A DNA stretch of 64,000 bases from Trichodelitschia bisporula. Taxonomy: Eukaryota; Ascomycota; Dothideomycetes; Phaeotrichales; Phaeotrichaceae. Location: NCBI GenBank assembly GCA_010356995.1, contig ML996702.1, forward strand, positions 551,844 to 615,843. Direction: 5' to 3'. Every line of letters starts with the position of its first letter. Position 1 is the stretch's first letter. The translations under genes were made by a program, and so were the position numbers. Below are positions 54,342-64,000 of the stretch, in pieces. The notes beneath the pieces are model-generated. The model had not been told where the DNA came from. It was given only the letters and a program-made list of their open reading frames with translations, and made no database searches.

Positions 54342-56107
54342 TTTTCGTTTCTGCTACCGATGAATTGGAACCGGAAGGAGAAGATTTTAGGTGGTGGGTA
54401 TCACGTGCGGCGCTGACTTTTTGGGTGGGGGATCTCTCGGGACGAAATGACACCAGGTTTGGTGTTTTGCGATGCTGTTGCGACTTCGGAGCTTTCACGT
54501 CATGGCGCGTGGTGGAGGCTGCGAGAGAAGGAGAAGAAGCAATTGCGCATGCTGTGGTATTGTTCGGCTGATGCGCGCCACACTGCACGTCGTCCAGCGC
54601 ATCGGCGGCGGTTGGCGGGGTTGAACCCAGGATGCGGGGTGGCGGGGTTGGACGGGCTTGCCAAGTGGCCGATTGCCAAGTGGGGCAAGCTGAACAATGG
54701 TCTTCTGGGATACTCGGATTCTGTGATGGTCTGGTAGGATGGACGAGGCACAGGACCGAGAATTCTACTATGTGAAGACTGCTCTCTGTGGCGAGGCGAA
54801 CGGGCAATCTGGATTTCGCGAGCGCGGGGAGCATCCCGCGGCTGTAGCTACATGTGGGATGTGGGGCACTATGTTTGTAGCAGCTACTCTAAGCAACATG
54901 TATTTTAGGGGCCTTGGAAGAATGCGCGGATGAGCTCCGTGCGGAGGGACCGACTACGTGCGACGTACAGCGGGTTGCGGATCATCGGCCTATGTGCAGT
55001 GCGACGCAGGGAAGGACGGGAGGACAGCCCGCAGATGGTACGGCCATGTGGGGTGCCGTGGGTTCTTCGGGGATGGGTGAATTCATCTGTAAAGTGGGAG
55101 GCCATGCTGCGGCAAGGGCGGCGAACGGCATAGGTAAGGCCGACTAGAAGGCTTAACAGCGGAGGATTAAGAAGCCTCCCATTATTATTGGTGTCTCGGG
55201 GTGGTGTTCCTTGTCGGCACGGCCACGCCCACCAACAGACAGCGCGGCGTGGGCTGGTACCGACCAGGCTGCTGACTAAAAACTTGCTCACTTTTTTTGT
55301 TCTCTCAAACGTCCCCTTGGTCCACAAGTGGGAGGAACGACTCAGGTCTGTAGTAAGAGAGAGGAAAGGCACGACGACTCGACGGCAGAGACCAGAAGGA
55401 ACAGTCCCCGACTCCCACCCCCGCACTTTTCCTCCCAAGGGTGGCCCATCCCTCCCCGCCCTCCCCGTTGGCGCCTTCCCAATCGACCGGTCGTTTGCCT
55501 AGATGGCCTGCTGAGATGGGATGAATTGTCGACTCCCGCTCACCAACTCTCACACCACCATTTACTACCATCTCACCTCGCACTACCCCATTACCAGTTC
55601 AACCCTATTCCGAGAGTCACCATCTACTTTCCTTGCCGGCAATTCGCCATCTTCAACGTCAATCTCTGCAACAGCGAGACATCTCGTTAAACAGTCCGAG
55701 GCGCATTTACTTTATCAGACGTTTAAACCCCCGAATGTCAGTCAGGCCCTGCCGAGATTGAAGCAAAAAAACGTGCTCAATGCGCGCTTTCTTGCTCATA
55801 TGCTCCGCTCTTTCGTTCCTCTTCTTCTCCCAAGATCTTCCCCCCTCCCCAGTCGTTGCAGGAGAACCAGAGAGAGTGAGAGAGTGAGAGAGTGGCAGGA
55901 GAGCCTTCCACTGCTATTGCTGCTGCGGCTTCTGTGCTCTCCCGTCGTCCCTGCGCTACCCTATTCCCTCCCACTGAATCCACACGTCTCCCGCCGCAAC
56001 CCACAACCCGTTTCACAGGGATCCTGGCTCACCAGAATGATAGGAGCGACCGCTGAGCGCGACATTGATTTGTTAAGCGCGTCTCCCAGCCCGGGAGAGC
56101 CGCGGCC
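54342..56107. other. Divergent promoter region between EFM7 and the copper-fist gene
   Basis: About 1.8 kb without a supportable gene. The part from about 55400 is CT-rich and probably includes the long leader of the copper-fist gene; introns in that leader are possible. An 8-base microsatellite (GAGAGAGT) lies near 55870-55893. Confidence 0.5.
55870..55893. repeat. Short GAGAGAGT microsatellite
   Basis: Three copies of an 8-base AG-rich unit in the probable leader of the copper-fist gene. Its effect is unknown. Confidence 0.7.
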
Positions 56108-57798
56108 ATGCCAGAGGTTATCATTAACGGCGAGAAGAAGAAAGTCGCATGGTGAGGAAAACGCAGTTCTCTCACATCTCTGCGCCTGCTTAACGTTATC
56201 CCCAGTGGTCCCTGCATTCGCGGCCATCGCTCGTCCAAGTGCGCGCACAAGGACCGCGTGCTTATCGAGGTACGCAAGCCGGGCCGGCCGCTGAGCGCTT
56301 GTCCGCACCCGGTGGGCTCGTGTAGCTGCGAGCGTGTCATTATTAACTATACCATCCCAAAGGGTGCGTCGCAATCTTTGTACCGTCTCTTTCTTGTACA
56401 CTAACTGCTTCAGCCTCTGAGTGCCCGTGTCCCACTGAGCCCGGGTCTACACCAGCAGTTGCGACATCAACATCCAGAGTGCAAAAGCCAAGGCCCAAAC
56501 GGTCCGTCTCAGGTGTGACGCCTTCAACAGTTCAAAAGGCCCTTGAGGACCCTCTTGCCCTTGCGCAGCATGTCACGCAACGTGCCGAGGCATCGTCGGA
56601 CTCGTCGAGTACCGTGCCTTCAGTGACGTCGAGCAATAACTCGACTCCGCGCATTGATGCGCTCGACACAGGACGCCAGCCCACGAATGGCCACAGCCGC
56701 GAGTGGACAGGCACCTTCTCTCCAGAGACGGCACTGACCGGGACCACGGGTACACCGAGCTTTTGCGCGCCACGGAGCTGCTGCGCACCGAGCGAAGCAA
56801 GTCCTCAGACGCCGCTCAAGTCAGAGGGCTTCGATGTTCCGGACCAGCTGGACCTCAACGCGGGCCAATTTAGGTTCAACATGGCTGGCGTGCCCTTTCC
56901 TGGTGTCGCTCTAGACATGTTCGGGTATGCCACTGTCGGAACCGAAGATCGGATGGGCTGTGCGGCTCATGTGGGCGTTCCTGGTGGGTTACCGCCCCCG
57001 GGACACAACTGCCAGTGCGGCGACTCGTGCTCGTGTTTAGGTTGCGCCATGCATCCTGGGAACAAGACGACGACTGAGTACGTGCGGTACCACAATGAAC
57101 TTGCTATGCGATCAGGATATTATAACGTTACGCCCTTCTTGGACCAGACCCAATATGGCCAGATGGGCCAGCCCCAGTTGAGCCAGATGGATCAAATCGG
57201 ACAGCAGATGGGTCACCCACAGGTTGGACAACCGTTGACAATGCCGTTTCATCCCCCGGGATATCCGAACGGCTATTCACAACAGCCATTCATGCCTCCC
57301 CCGATGCCACAGTGGCAGATGAGCCCGCCTCCGCCGCGCGATGAGTTGGCCGCATTCCATTTCAGTCCGACGACGCAGCAAATGCAGTTTCCGTTCACAG
57401 CGGACTTTGCCGCTACGCCGCAGTCGACATTTGGACAGTCACTGGCGCCTGTACCTGCGCCTGCACCTGTGCTTGCGCAAGCACCAGCGCCGCGGAAGCC
57501 GGCATGCCAGAATTCGAGTTCCATGGGCGAGAGGCCTATTCCTGAAGAGGCAGCGTCACCCGAAGAGGATACGGCGTCGACGCTGTCGCCAAGCTCGTTT
57601 TACCTGCAACAGTTTACACTGCCGGGCTGCGATGATGTCACGGGGAGTTGCCAGTGCGGAGATGGATGCAAGTGCGCGGGCTGTCTGACGCATAGCGGGC
57701 ACGACGGAAATGTGGCTGAGAGTTCTGCACAATTGGTCCAAGAGCCGGCGGCGGGGGGGAGCTGCTGTGGTGGCGGTGGAGGCTACGAGGAGTTTTGA
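56108..57798 (+). CDS. mac1: Copper-fist transcription factor, Mac1/Cuf1/CufA type
   Basis: Nuclear copper-sensing activator of copper-uptake genes under copper shortage in the fungi where this type has been studied. Exons 56108-56151, 56206-56363 and 56414-57798 give 528 residues. The copper fist fills about residues 1-65: MPEVIINGEKKKVACGPC, IRGHRSSKCAHKD, then the minor-groove RKPGRP motif and ACPHPVGSCSCERV. The Cys of VAC is split by intron 1, between its second and third bases. Two C-terminal Cys-rich copper-binding motifs of the form C-x-C-x3-C-x-C-x2-C-x2-H lie at about 267-281 (CQCGDSCSCLGCAMH) and 480-494 (CQCGDGCKCAGCLTH). They mark the Mac1/Cuf1 group that is inactivated by copper, unlike Ace1-type activators of metallothionein. 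Between them is a Gln/Met/Pro-rich stretch likely to activate transcription. Confidence 0.94.
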
Positions 57799-58392
57799 CG
57801 AGTTTGGAGCGAGTGTGGGGCGTGGGTTCACGGTCGCGGTACCGGGATACATGGCACAGTTTCTGGCCTTCCTTATTCCGCTCTGGCGTCGAGGGTTTTT
57901 GATGGGATGGGAATTTACGACGTCACGGATCGCGACGATGACGGCGGCGGCGGCATTGCACTGTTTCTTTTGGGAATCTGGATAGTAGCATAACTGCTAT
58001 TGGTGATGCGGCGTGGGCTATATGGGCGCGTGTCTATATTGTACATTGGGAAATTGTGGTTGGGCCACGACGCTCTGCGCTGCTACGACGGCGGGGTGAG
58101 TGGAGTGGAGAGGGTGGAAAAGCATGGAGTTGTGGGCTGGGTTTGTGGGTTGTTCGTAGCAATATACCCCATGCCGCTGTGCGAGTTGGTTTGTCTGCTT
58201 CTGCTCCGGGGGTGTGTTTTGGTGATGGACTGTCGGTATGTGCACTGAGCGGGTGAGTGACGGCGACTGAGGTGAGTCTTTGGCGGGTATGGCACCGGAT
58301 TGGCATTCGAAGATGGCCCAGGTGCGGTCGAAGGAATGGCTATCAGCTCGCAGAAAGAGTTAAAATGTGCTCGGGAGCTGAGGAGGGCAGGA
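57799..58392. other. Intergenic region
   Basis: About 600 bases without a gene: the 3' flank of the copper-fist gene and of the minus-strand remnant that ends at 58393. Confidence 0.5.
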
Positions 58393-58714
58393 TTAACGGA
58401 GCTTTGAGAACGAAGGGTGATGCTGAAGTGGCTTCTTCAGCTCTGCTTCTTTGGCTTCCTTTCGCGCGTTCTCCTTCTCCGACTCGGCGTCTGTCCTCGT
58501 CTTATCGGCTGCGTGCACTTGCCTGGTCAGCTTTGATATCTTTTCGTCGACTTCTCGGAGCATGCAGACGCCTTCATCAAGGCTACAGGACGCCCTGAAA
58601 AATCGTGGCTACCCGGGCTGGCATGTTTGCGGACGGGGCAAGCAGGATGAGGGAAGAAAATTCTGCACATGTATTGCGAAACTGGGCGAAGGTCGATCGA
58701 TCTTTTGGCTCCAT
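58393..58714 (-). pseudogene. Small coiled-coil gene remnant with a frameshift
   Basis: From ATG 58714 the frame reads MEPKDRSTFAQFRNTC and continues to VATIFQGVL, then hits TAG. One frame over, without a stop, sequence resumes as SLDEGVCMLREVDEKISKL and runs through a Lys/Glu-rich coiled coil (DAESEKENARKEAKEAELKK) to TAA at 58393-58395. A single-base frameshift near 58590 would join them; no intron fits the gap well. No family is recognised. It could be a sequencing error, a real frameshift or a gene with an unusual splice. Confidence 0.4.
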
Positions 58715-59366
58715 GACTTGAGACTCGAGCTAAAGCGACGGAGTCGAACGATGCCGGACTCGGTGCCGAGGATCAAAATCCGGGTACAATGTCGAGGCAG
58801 CGACGACGTCGATGTTCAAGAAAATGATAGAAATAAAGGAAGGCACCTAAGCTGGTAGGGTTCTCCGCCGTCGTTTGTTGAAATACGGAAGATGGAGAGA
58901 CTGGATGCTCGGCGAGGAATTGCAGGCAAAGGAAAGCTTGATCAAGGTTAGTCGAAGCGATATGGCATAGACACTGGCAGCATATTGCTAGGAGACGTGG
59001 AACGTGCCGTTAGTCTACTGAATCAAATAGCATAAGGCGGCGAAGACTGGAATCGTTCATGTTGTGTTGCACCACTGGCTTCGGTGTTGTCGAGAGGATG
59101 TCAAGGATGAGATGGCGCTAACGTGAAAACGGTCTAGCGGCGATCTTCACCCACTTCCAAAATCGCGACCATTTCACGGGCCCGTGCGTCACCTCTTTCG
59201 CTCTTCAAAGTTTCGAATCTCTATCACTTCTTCCACTCTATTCCTCAAACTCATTCCTCAAACTCATTCCTCAAACTCATACCAAATGGCCCGCAACCAC
59301 ACTCTCCTCTGACCTCCAATATAAAGCATCACAGCAAAGATATCAGCTTCCAACATCATTAATTTA
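58715..59366. other. Non-coding stretch
   Basis: About 650 bases, lower GC, with no supportable gene; contains a 13-base triplicated repeat at 59241-59279. Confidence 0.5.
59241..59279. repeat. Three exact copies of a 13-bp unit
   Basis: TTCCTCAAACTCA occurs three times in tandem, with no mismatch, followed by a partial unit. Non-coding context. Confidence 0.9.
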
Positions 59367-59561
59367 CTATATACGTCGCGAGGTCACCTCCTTCTGGCAG
59401 AATGGGCAATTGGTGTCAACTCTCGGTGGGCAGCATCGTACCCGGCCCGGTGCGTTTCCTTCTCCGCCCGAGCTCAGGCACGTGAGGTGTCGGGGCGCAA
59501 CGGTGGCGGCGATGCTGTCGTCTACCACTGAATGAGTAGCAATTTGGTAGGAGTCGTTCAT
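59367..59561 (-). CDS. Small hypothetical ORF
   Basis: A 64-residue frame (MNDSYQIATHSVVDDSIAA...) with several cysteines near the end (RCCPPRVDTNCPFCQKEV), which could be part of a zinc-binding loop or chance. No family is recognised and no splice partners were found. Kept because its composition is less random than most frames in this region. Confidence 0.15.
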   Translation of the reverse strand: MNDSYQIATHSVVDDSIAATVAPRHLTCLSSGGEGNAPGRVRCCPPRVDTNCPFCQKEVTSRRI

Positions 59562-59597
59562 TTCCGACGTGGGTTACGTATCTCGCTAACATAACAG

Positions 59598-60097
59598 TTC
59601 TTCCTAAAGTAGGTGACGATGGAGACTTTGACTATCTGGTTGACGCACTTCCGCCGGGCAAGACAAGGTTATATTGTTGCTTCGCGTCAGCCCAGCCTCC
59701 TCTCTTCGCCCCTGGTATATATACCGTGCTTTCTGCGCACGCATCTTCAATCTGGTCAGTCGCGTACTTCTTCAGCCTGGTCATCAATATTGACAGTTTC
59801 AGGGCCGGCGAAGATGAATTGCTGAACGAGGCGGCTTCGGCTCAGGCCCTTATGGATATCTATAAGAGCGAAGCAGTGACTTTACGACAAGAGCTCTGCG
59901 AGCGCGACCGACTTACCCTCGAGATCCAGTACACCTTATTCTCCCGTCAGGATCGGACGCTAAACCGCAGGACGCGCGCCTCTTCCATCACCATCCTGGC
60001 CCGTTCATCACCTGTATATTCTCCGTCCTCAGCATCATTTGGACTCGTCCCGGAAGCACTGATACCCGTCCAAATCCCGACAATACGGTGCCTATAA
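59598..60097 (+). pseudogene. Exon remnants of an unrecognised gene
   Basis: Two coding-like exons join in phase: 59598-59667 (preceded by GCTAACATAACAG; reading VGDDGDFDYLVDALPPGKTR) and 59803-60097 (preceded by TTGACAGTTTCAG; reading AGEDELLNEAASAQALMDIY, then a short coiled coil TLRQELCERDRLTLEIQ, and ending at TAA 60095-60097). No start codon with upstream exon was identified with confidence. No family is recognised. It may belong with the pieces to its right. Confidence 0.35.
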
Positions 60098-60157
60098 CCT
60101 ATATATAGGCCTATTCACCCGCGCCCGCATAGTTCTTACGTTGTTTTACGTCTCGTC

Positions 60158-60625
60158 ATGCCGGTCTTCATCAAGGAAGAAGACGGCTCTCTTCCGGCGA
60201 ACCCGAGGGGTTGGACCTCTCCCAGCTCGGATCACGGCCAAGGAGTAGATTTCGAGAAGCGACTCGAGGATCGACGACGAAGAAGCGGTCATCGTGGCCC
60301 ATCAGCAATGCTGGAAATGCTCGCCTCCAGGCAAACGTCGGCGGTCTTTGCCGCACGTACCGAGGAACTTGGGCAGATGGTCACAAACGCCAACGCAGAG
60401 AACGCTCGTCTTCATGGACATCTCGGAGCTCTGGTATCTCACGTCGAAGATCAGCAACAGAGGCTGCAGAAGTGGACGTTGGTTACGAAGCGCATGTAGT
60501 AAGTCACCCTGACGAACAACAACCTAGGGGTTGTGCTGACAGCCACTCGCAGTGGGTCCTCGAGCTGGTCATCTCTGCCGATGGGGTTCAAGTCGTTTGG
60601 TGGAATTGAAGACTACAGCTGGTGA
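60158..60625 (+). CDS. Hypothetical two-exon coiled-coil protein
   Basis: ATG 60158 lies about 50 bases after a TATA-like CTATATATAGG. Exons 60158-60498 and 60553-60625 (donor GTAAGT, branch-like GTGCTGAC, acceptor TCGCAG) give 137 residues: MPVFIKEEDGSLPANPRGW, a basic stretch, a predicted coiled coil (ELGQMVTNANAENARLHGHL), and after the intron GSSSWSSLPMGFKSFGGIED ending YSW. The same frame stays coding-like for another 275 bases past the TGA, so the stop may be secondary and the gene truncated. No family is recognised. Confidence 0.4.
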
Positions 60626-60901
60626 GAACGCGATGATGTGGAGGTCGATATGATCTTAGATCCTGATGTGGAGGCCAGCCGCATTTCGACTCGGGTGAGC
60701 GAGGCGATGCGGGTCACTACAAATTAGCCCGCGAAGGCCTCGCCGGAAACCCTCATCAGCGACCGGGTGTCGACGACGAACAAGGCCGATGGCAACAACA
60801 TCACGAGCGCCGGAAAATTGGCCCAGCAGACACTCCCTATATAGCTCATCGAAGTCGTTATCACTGAGGACGACGATAGCATCAACAGCAGCAATGAATA
60901 A
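60626..60901 (+). pseudogene. In-frame continuation beyond the stop, with further stops
   Basis: Continuing the frame of the previous gene past TGA 60623-60625 gives ERDDVEVDMILDPDVEASR and more coding-like residues, then TAG at 60725, ASPETLISDRVSTTNKADGN, TAG at 60842, LIEVVITEDDDSINSSNE and TAA at 60899. Acidic, polar composition and codon use look coding rather than random. The interrupted frame suggests a decayed C-terminal part. Confidence 0.35.
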
Positions 60902-60953
60902 ATCACTGAAAACATCGTCTTTTTAAAGCACGTGCTCTGAGCGCAACCGCGCC

Positions 60954-61211
60954 ATGCCCATTGTTCAGACTACCACTTGCACCACTGGCATGCAAGGCGC
61001 TGAGAACATTGTTACTCCCGCGGACTTTGCACCGATTACCCCATTCACCGCGGTCTCCGCTTCCGGCCCGCAGAACGCGACTCTTGATGATGTGGGTGCA
61101 CAAGGCATCAAGACACTAAGCCAAATATGGATACGAGGCAGCATATTTCCATGGGAAGGAGCATACCATTCTTGGGGATGGCGCCTGCCAAAGGAAGCCG
61201 TACAGTCATAA
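60954..61211 (+). other. Open frame of uncertain status
   Basis: An 85-codon frame (MPIVQTTTCTTGMQGAEN...) in a frame different from the preceding remnant. Its first half (VTPADFAPITPFTAVSASG) looks coding-like, the second less so. It may be another exon of the decayed gene or chance. Confidence 0.2.
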
Positions 61212-61350
61212 TATGCTCACAACTAAGGCGGGCACCGATGACGTGCGAATGGTAACGGAAGGAGCTACGGAGGACATCACATATATATTCCTGAGAGCCT
61301 CTCGACTCTCTTCTTTACTTCATCTCTTACTTCAACTTCTGTTCTCACAG

Positions 61351-61750
61351 TCGCCTCTGCACTTCAAGAGCCCTTGCTCCCATTACATGAGCGCAACGAT
61401 GCTGATGTCATCTCCATGAACGGCCCGGAGCACGGAACCCACGACACGCCACAGAATATATAACTTCAGGAGCTGAACTCCAATGCTGGCCACGGTGCTG
61501 GTGTCATGTCAACTCCGTCCGATTAAGGTGTTGGCCAGGAGCCTTTGTCCCGGTAAGTCGTCCCTATCTCTTTGATCATCTGTCTAATTCGCCCAGTACA
61601 TCGAGCCTGGACCGGCGACGCCCAGCACGAGCTGACTGGGAAACCATTTCAATTCTCCGGTATAGAAGGGACATCTGAGCTGGGCCGGTCGAATGACGCC
61701 TCGTCGGACAGCTTTGCTCGACAGCGTTCGTATACTCACTACTCAAAGTT
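61351..61750 (+). pseudogene. Spliced gene remnant with in-frame stops
   Basis: A first segment (61351-61552, after CTCACAG) reads LPLHERNDADVISMNGPEHG, TAA, LQELNSNAGHGAGVMSTPSD, TAA, GVGQEPLS, and ends at a GTAAGT donor. A second segment from 61597 (after TTCGCCCAG) joins in phase as RTSSLDRRRPARADWETISI, then stops at TGA 61676-61678 and later TGA. Preserved splice sites and phase with broken frames point to decay of a real gene. No family is recognised. Confidence 0.4.
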
Positions 61751-61885
61751 GCCACGATGGGATATATAAAGGTGAGCCCCCGCCTTCAAACGCCAGACGG
61801 CCTGCGGTCACCACGTCTTTGACCCGCGGCCCCTAATGCAAAGTGATTCGCTGATGGGTTGCTGACTGCGAGACTTTTTCCCCAG

Positions 61886-62128
61886 GCTCAGCACTTCATA
61901 CCGTCTTTACCAGGAGAACAAAGACAAAACGCCAACACAGCCGAGAGTGTCCCCGATCCGTCGGAGCCTCGGCCTCTCAGCTACGCCGTAGGGATGGACG
62001 ATGTGATTACCCGTGCCTTCGGTGACGGTGACGCCCAGGACGGGCAGGATGTCGAGGGCCCGCGTGCACCGCCAGGCACACCTGTTGCTGGGCCACCCCA
62101 GATCTCTTCGCGAGCCAGAGCACTGTAG
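61886..62128 (+). pseudogene. Probable exon of the same decayed locus
   Basis: After a TTTTTCCCCAG acceptor, an 80-codon frame reads AQHFIPSLPGEQRQNANTAE, then VGMDDVITRAFGDGDAQDGQ and a Pro/Gly-rich end before TAG. It is open throughout, unlike the pieces to its left, and might be the last exon of an otherwise broken gene. Confidence 0.3.
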
Positions 62129-62213
62129 AGCTACACTGGAGGCAACACGCTGGTGCGCATGGCTTGTATGCAACGTGGAGAAGCACCAGCTATTTTGACA
62201 CTCAATCATGCCT

Positions 62214-62287
62214 CAGCGAAGGCTCCAGCCCTGCTCAGGCCACGAAGAAGACGGCAGCCTTGAGCCAGCCAGCGAAGGCTCCAGCCC
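62214..62287. repeat. 18-bp direct repeat
   Basis: CAGCGAAGGCTCCAGCCC occurs at 62214-62231 and again at 62270-62287, 56 bases apart, just beyond the decayed locus. No flanking features of an inserted element were recognised. Confidence 0.85.
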
Positions 62288-63652
62288 CTACTCTATACAT
62301 CGTCATTAAAGAGGATTGAAATCGAATCCACACATCAAGCTTTTCATGCCCACCCATGTATGTGATGTATTCAGTTGCATTATTTATCTTGCCGTCTCGG
62401 CCCATGTTCTATACATGCTTCGGTATCGATGCCCGCTTTCGACTAAAGAGTCTGAGGAACAGCCACGGTCCCGCGAGCAATACCCTGCCGTGCATGCATC
62501 GATAGCTGTTTGCCAATGACGTTAGCACTGGGAGGAATCTATCAAAACCCGATATGCGCGCATCAGCATAATGTAGATATGAGGCAGGAGTATTGCTAGT
62601 CTAGACGGGAAGGAGCATATCAAGGTTGGCAAACAAAGCATTGTATTAGTTTCGAGCTGCTCCGTCTCTTATACCTCTCTCCTCTCTTCGTCCTTCCTCA
62701 AACTCTCACTTTGCGCTCGTTGTTCCGCACGTGTTTAGGCTACGCTCCATCGCAGCGGTAAACCCTCAATCTCGCGAGCAGCACCAAGGGTTGGTGCAAA
62801 AGGGGATGGAAGCCCCCCTCCCTCATTTAACATGAGTATTTTCTTTGGCTGCGTGGGAGGAGAAGAGGCAGGACCAAGCGTTGAAACAAATGGGCAGTTG
62901 ATTCGATCCTAATAGACTACGTACAAGCTGAACTCAATTTAGAAGGCATCTCGTTGAAAAACTAGCTTGGTGTTGCTAATGATTCTGCTTCTCACTGAGG
63001 TACGCACGTGTCTAGTGGGGCGCGGGCCCTCAACCAGCCCCTCCCACTCGCCCTGCCTCGCCAGCTTATTAGCAAGAGCGTTTTCACTGGGAGATATCTG
63101 CCAGAACTCGATCTATACGTGTTAGCTCTCAAGCCCGGAACAGTGAAAGACCAACCTGCTTCCCCCTGTGCTCGTAGTCATCAATCAGCCGTCTCAGATG
63201 ACAAACATAGGATTATCCGCCTAGCATCCTAACACAGCTTCACGTCTTTATCAATGGAGGCTAATGAGAGGACATGCTGTACGTGACCGTCTCCCTTTTC
63301 CGGCTTTGACCAGGTTGAGCTAGGGCCTGGCCCCGTCTTCATCAACGCTCTACTCGACGCAAGAACTGGGAGTGGAAAACATTGAACACATCCACTACAT
63401 TCCATCATACCTTCTCTGTGCACTGAAGGAATGGTTAATTCCAGATGTTTCCAGATCCCCAATGCATTGAAGCCATTACTTCACTGATCTGGCGACATTT
63501 TGGTACGCCACTGTTACCATTTGCTAATGGAGTGCTTGATTTCAAAGCCGTACCATTCCCATTTGTAGTCCTTTGCCACTTTCACTCTCAAAAAGGTATA
63601 AAAGGGCTAAGACCGCAACGGAGGTGGGTGGGGAGGAGGCTAAGAGAAATAT
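62288..63652. other. Non-coding stretch
   Basis: About 1.35 kb of lower-GC sequence with no supportable gene; it forms the 3' flank of the WD40-repeat gene at the window's end. Confidence 0.5.
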
Positions 63653-64000
63653 TTAGCAAATGAATTCCATGCACAGCACTCGACCAGACAGACATCCCCA
63701 GCCAACCTTACCCTCGTGGATAGCGACAGCGCCAGCGCCCGAACTGCGATACTCGGCTGGAAGCCAAAGAAGCTTTTCCGTGCCCCTAGTTACCCATTGC
63801 TCCTGGACAATTATGGACCGTAGAAGATTCGATGCCGACGCCAGCCGCTTGCCGTCCGGCGAGAAGGCCACGGCGTTGACCGAATTCGAATGGCCCTCGA
63901 GCATCTGCAGCGCCGCTCCCGAGCCGGCGTCCCACAGCCTGACCGTCCTGTCGTGCGATGCCGACGCCAGCTGCTTGCCGTCCGGCGAGAAGGCCACGGC
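63653..64000 (-). CDS. C-terminal end of a WD40-repeat protein, probably a NACHT-WD40 NLR
   Basis: Partial: the 5' part lies beyond the window. The visible 115 or so residues hold the end of one WD40 unit and one complete unit ([40 protein letters not shown], then [19 protein letters not shown]). The tail has the closing pattern of HET-E/HNWD-type proteins: [17 protein letters not shown], then a Gly-rich strand SGRVLCMEF, and TAA at 63653-63655. The DNA repeats with a period of 126 bases (42 codons; for example 63831 and 63957) and is nearly identical between units, as in the fast-evolving fungal NLR family for non-self recognition. The NACHT domain is not in view, so the NLR assignment is inference. 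Confidence 0.75.
   Translation of the reverse strand, partial: AVAFSPDGKQLASASHDRTVRLWDAGSGAALQMLEGHSNSVNAVAFSPDGKRLASASNLLRSIIVQEQWVTRGTEKLLWLPAEYRSSGAGAVAIHEGKVGWGCLSGRVLCMEFIC

Noticed and set aside
58000-63600. A transposon body as the source of the remnants
   Set aside because: I found no transposase or reverse-transcriptase motifs, terminal inverted repeats or long terminal repeats, so mobile-element origin is not supported, although short exact repeats are present.
1-64000. CRISPR arrays, rRNA genes or a biosynthetic gene cluster
   Set aside because: No spaced direct repeats of CRISPR type, no 5S or larger rRNA signature that I recognise, and no polyketide, peptide synthetase or terpene enzyme was found.

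Overview
The window looks like nuclear DNA of a filamentous ascomycete (Pezizomycotina; Dothideomycetes or Eurotiomycetes seem likelier than other classes, but this is inference). The reasons are genes split by 41-131 bp introns with GTRNGY donors and CTAAC-type branch points, a GATA factor of the NsdD type, a copper-fist regulator of the Mac1/CufA type, a CE5 cutinase, intron-containing tRNA-Ser genes and the 3' end of a NACHT/WD40-type gene. Exon structures were worked out by reading splice sites and checking that reading phase is kept; none is supported by transcript data here.

Layout. From 1 to about 14.5 kb there is no gene I can support: GC-rich unique sequence, a lower-GC island at 4.9-5.6 kb with coding-like but unassignable frames, and long pyrimidine tracts that probably belong to the promoter and leader of nsdD. 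The core runs from 14.5 to 57.8 kb. In order it holds nsdD (+), glutamate-cysteine ligase (+), a decayed or unrecognised gene (-), LSm3 (+), B-type mitotic cyclin (-), a 5-kb empty stretch, a Zn2Cys6 protein with a PB1-like N-terminal domain (+), a transglutaminase-fold protein (+), tRNA-Ser(GCU) (-), a 1934-residue coiled-coil protein (+), tRNA-Ser(CGA) (-), an N-terminally extended cutinase (-), an EEF1AKMT4-like methyltransferase (-), an orphan acidic protein whose leader carries tandem repeats (-), the EFM7 methyltransferase (-) and a copper-fist factor (+). From 58 kb to the end the GC content falls and most frames look like remnants: coding-like stretches with consistent splice sites but in-frame stops or a frameshift. 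The window closes inside a WD40-repeat gene on the minus strand whose two visible repeats are nearly identical at the DNA level.

No operon logic is expected in this genome. The core genes serve separate jobs: development (NsdD), glutathione synthesis (GCL), RNA processing (LSm3), mitosis (cyclin B), copper homeostasis (copper fist) and protein methylation. Two predicted methyltransferases whose relatives modify elongation factor eEF1A lie 3 kb apart on the same strand. The gene-poor left end, the decayed stretch at 22.5-24.8 kb and the ragged right end with an NLR-type gene are the accessory parts of the window.
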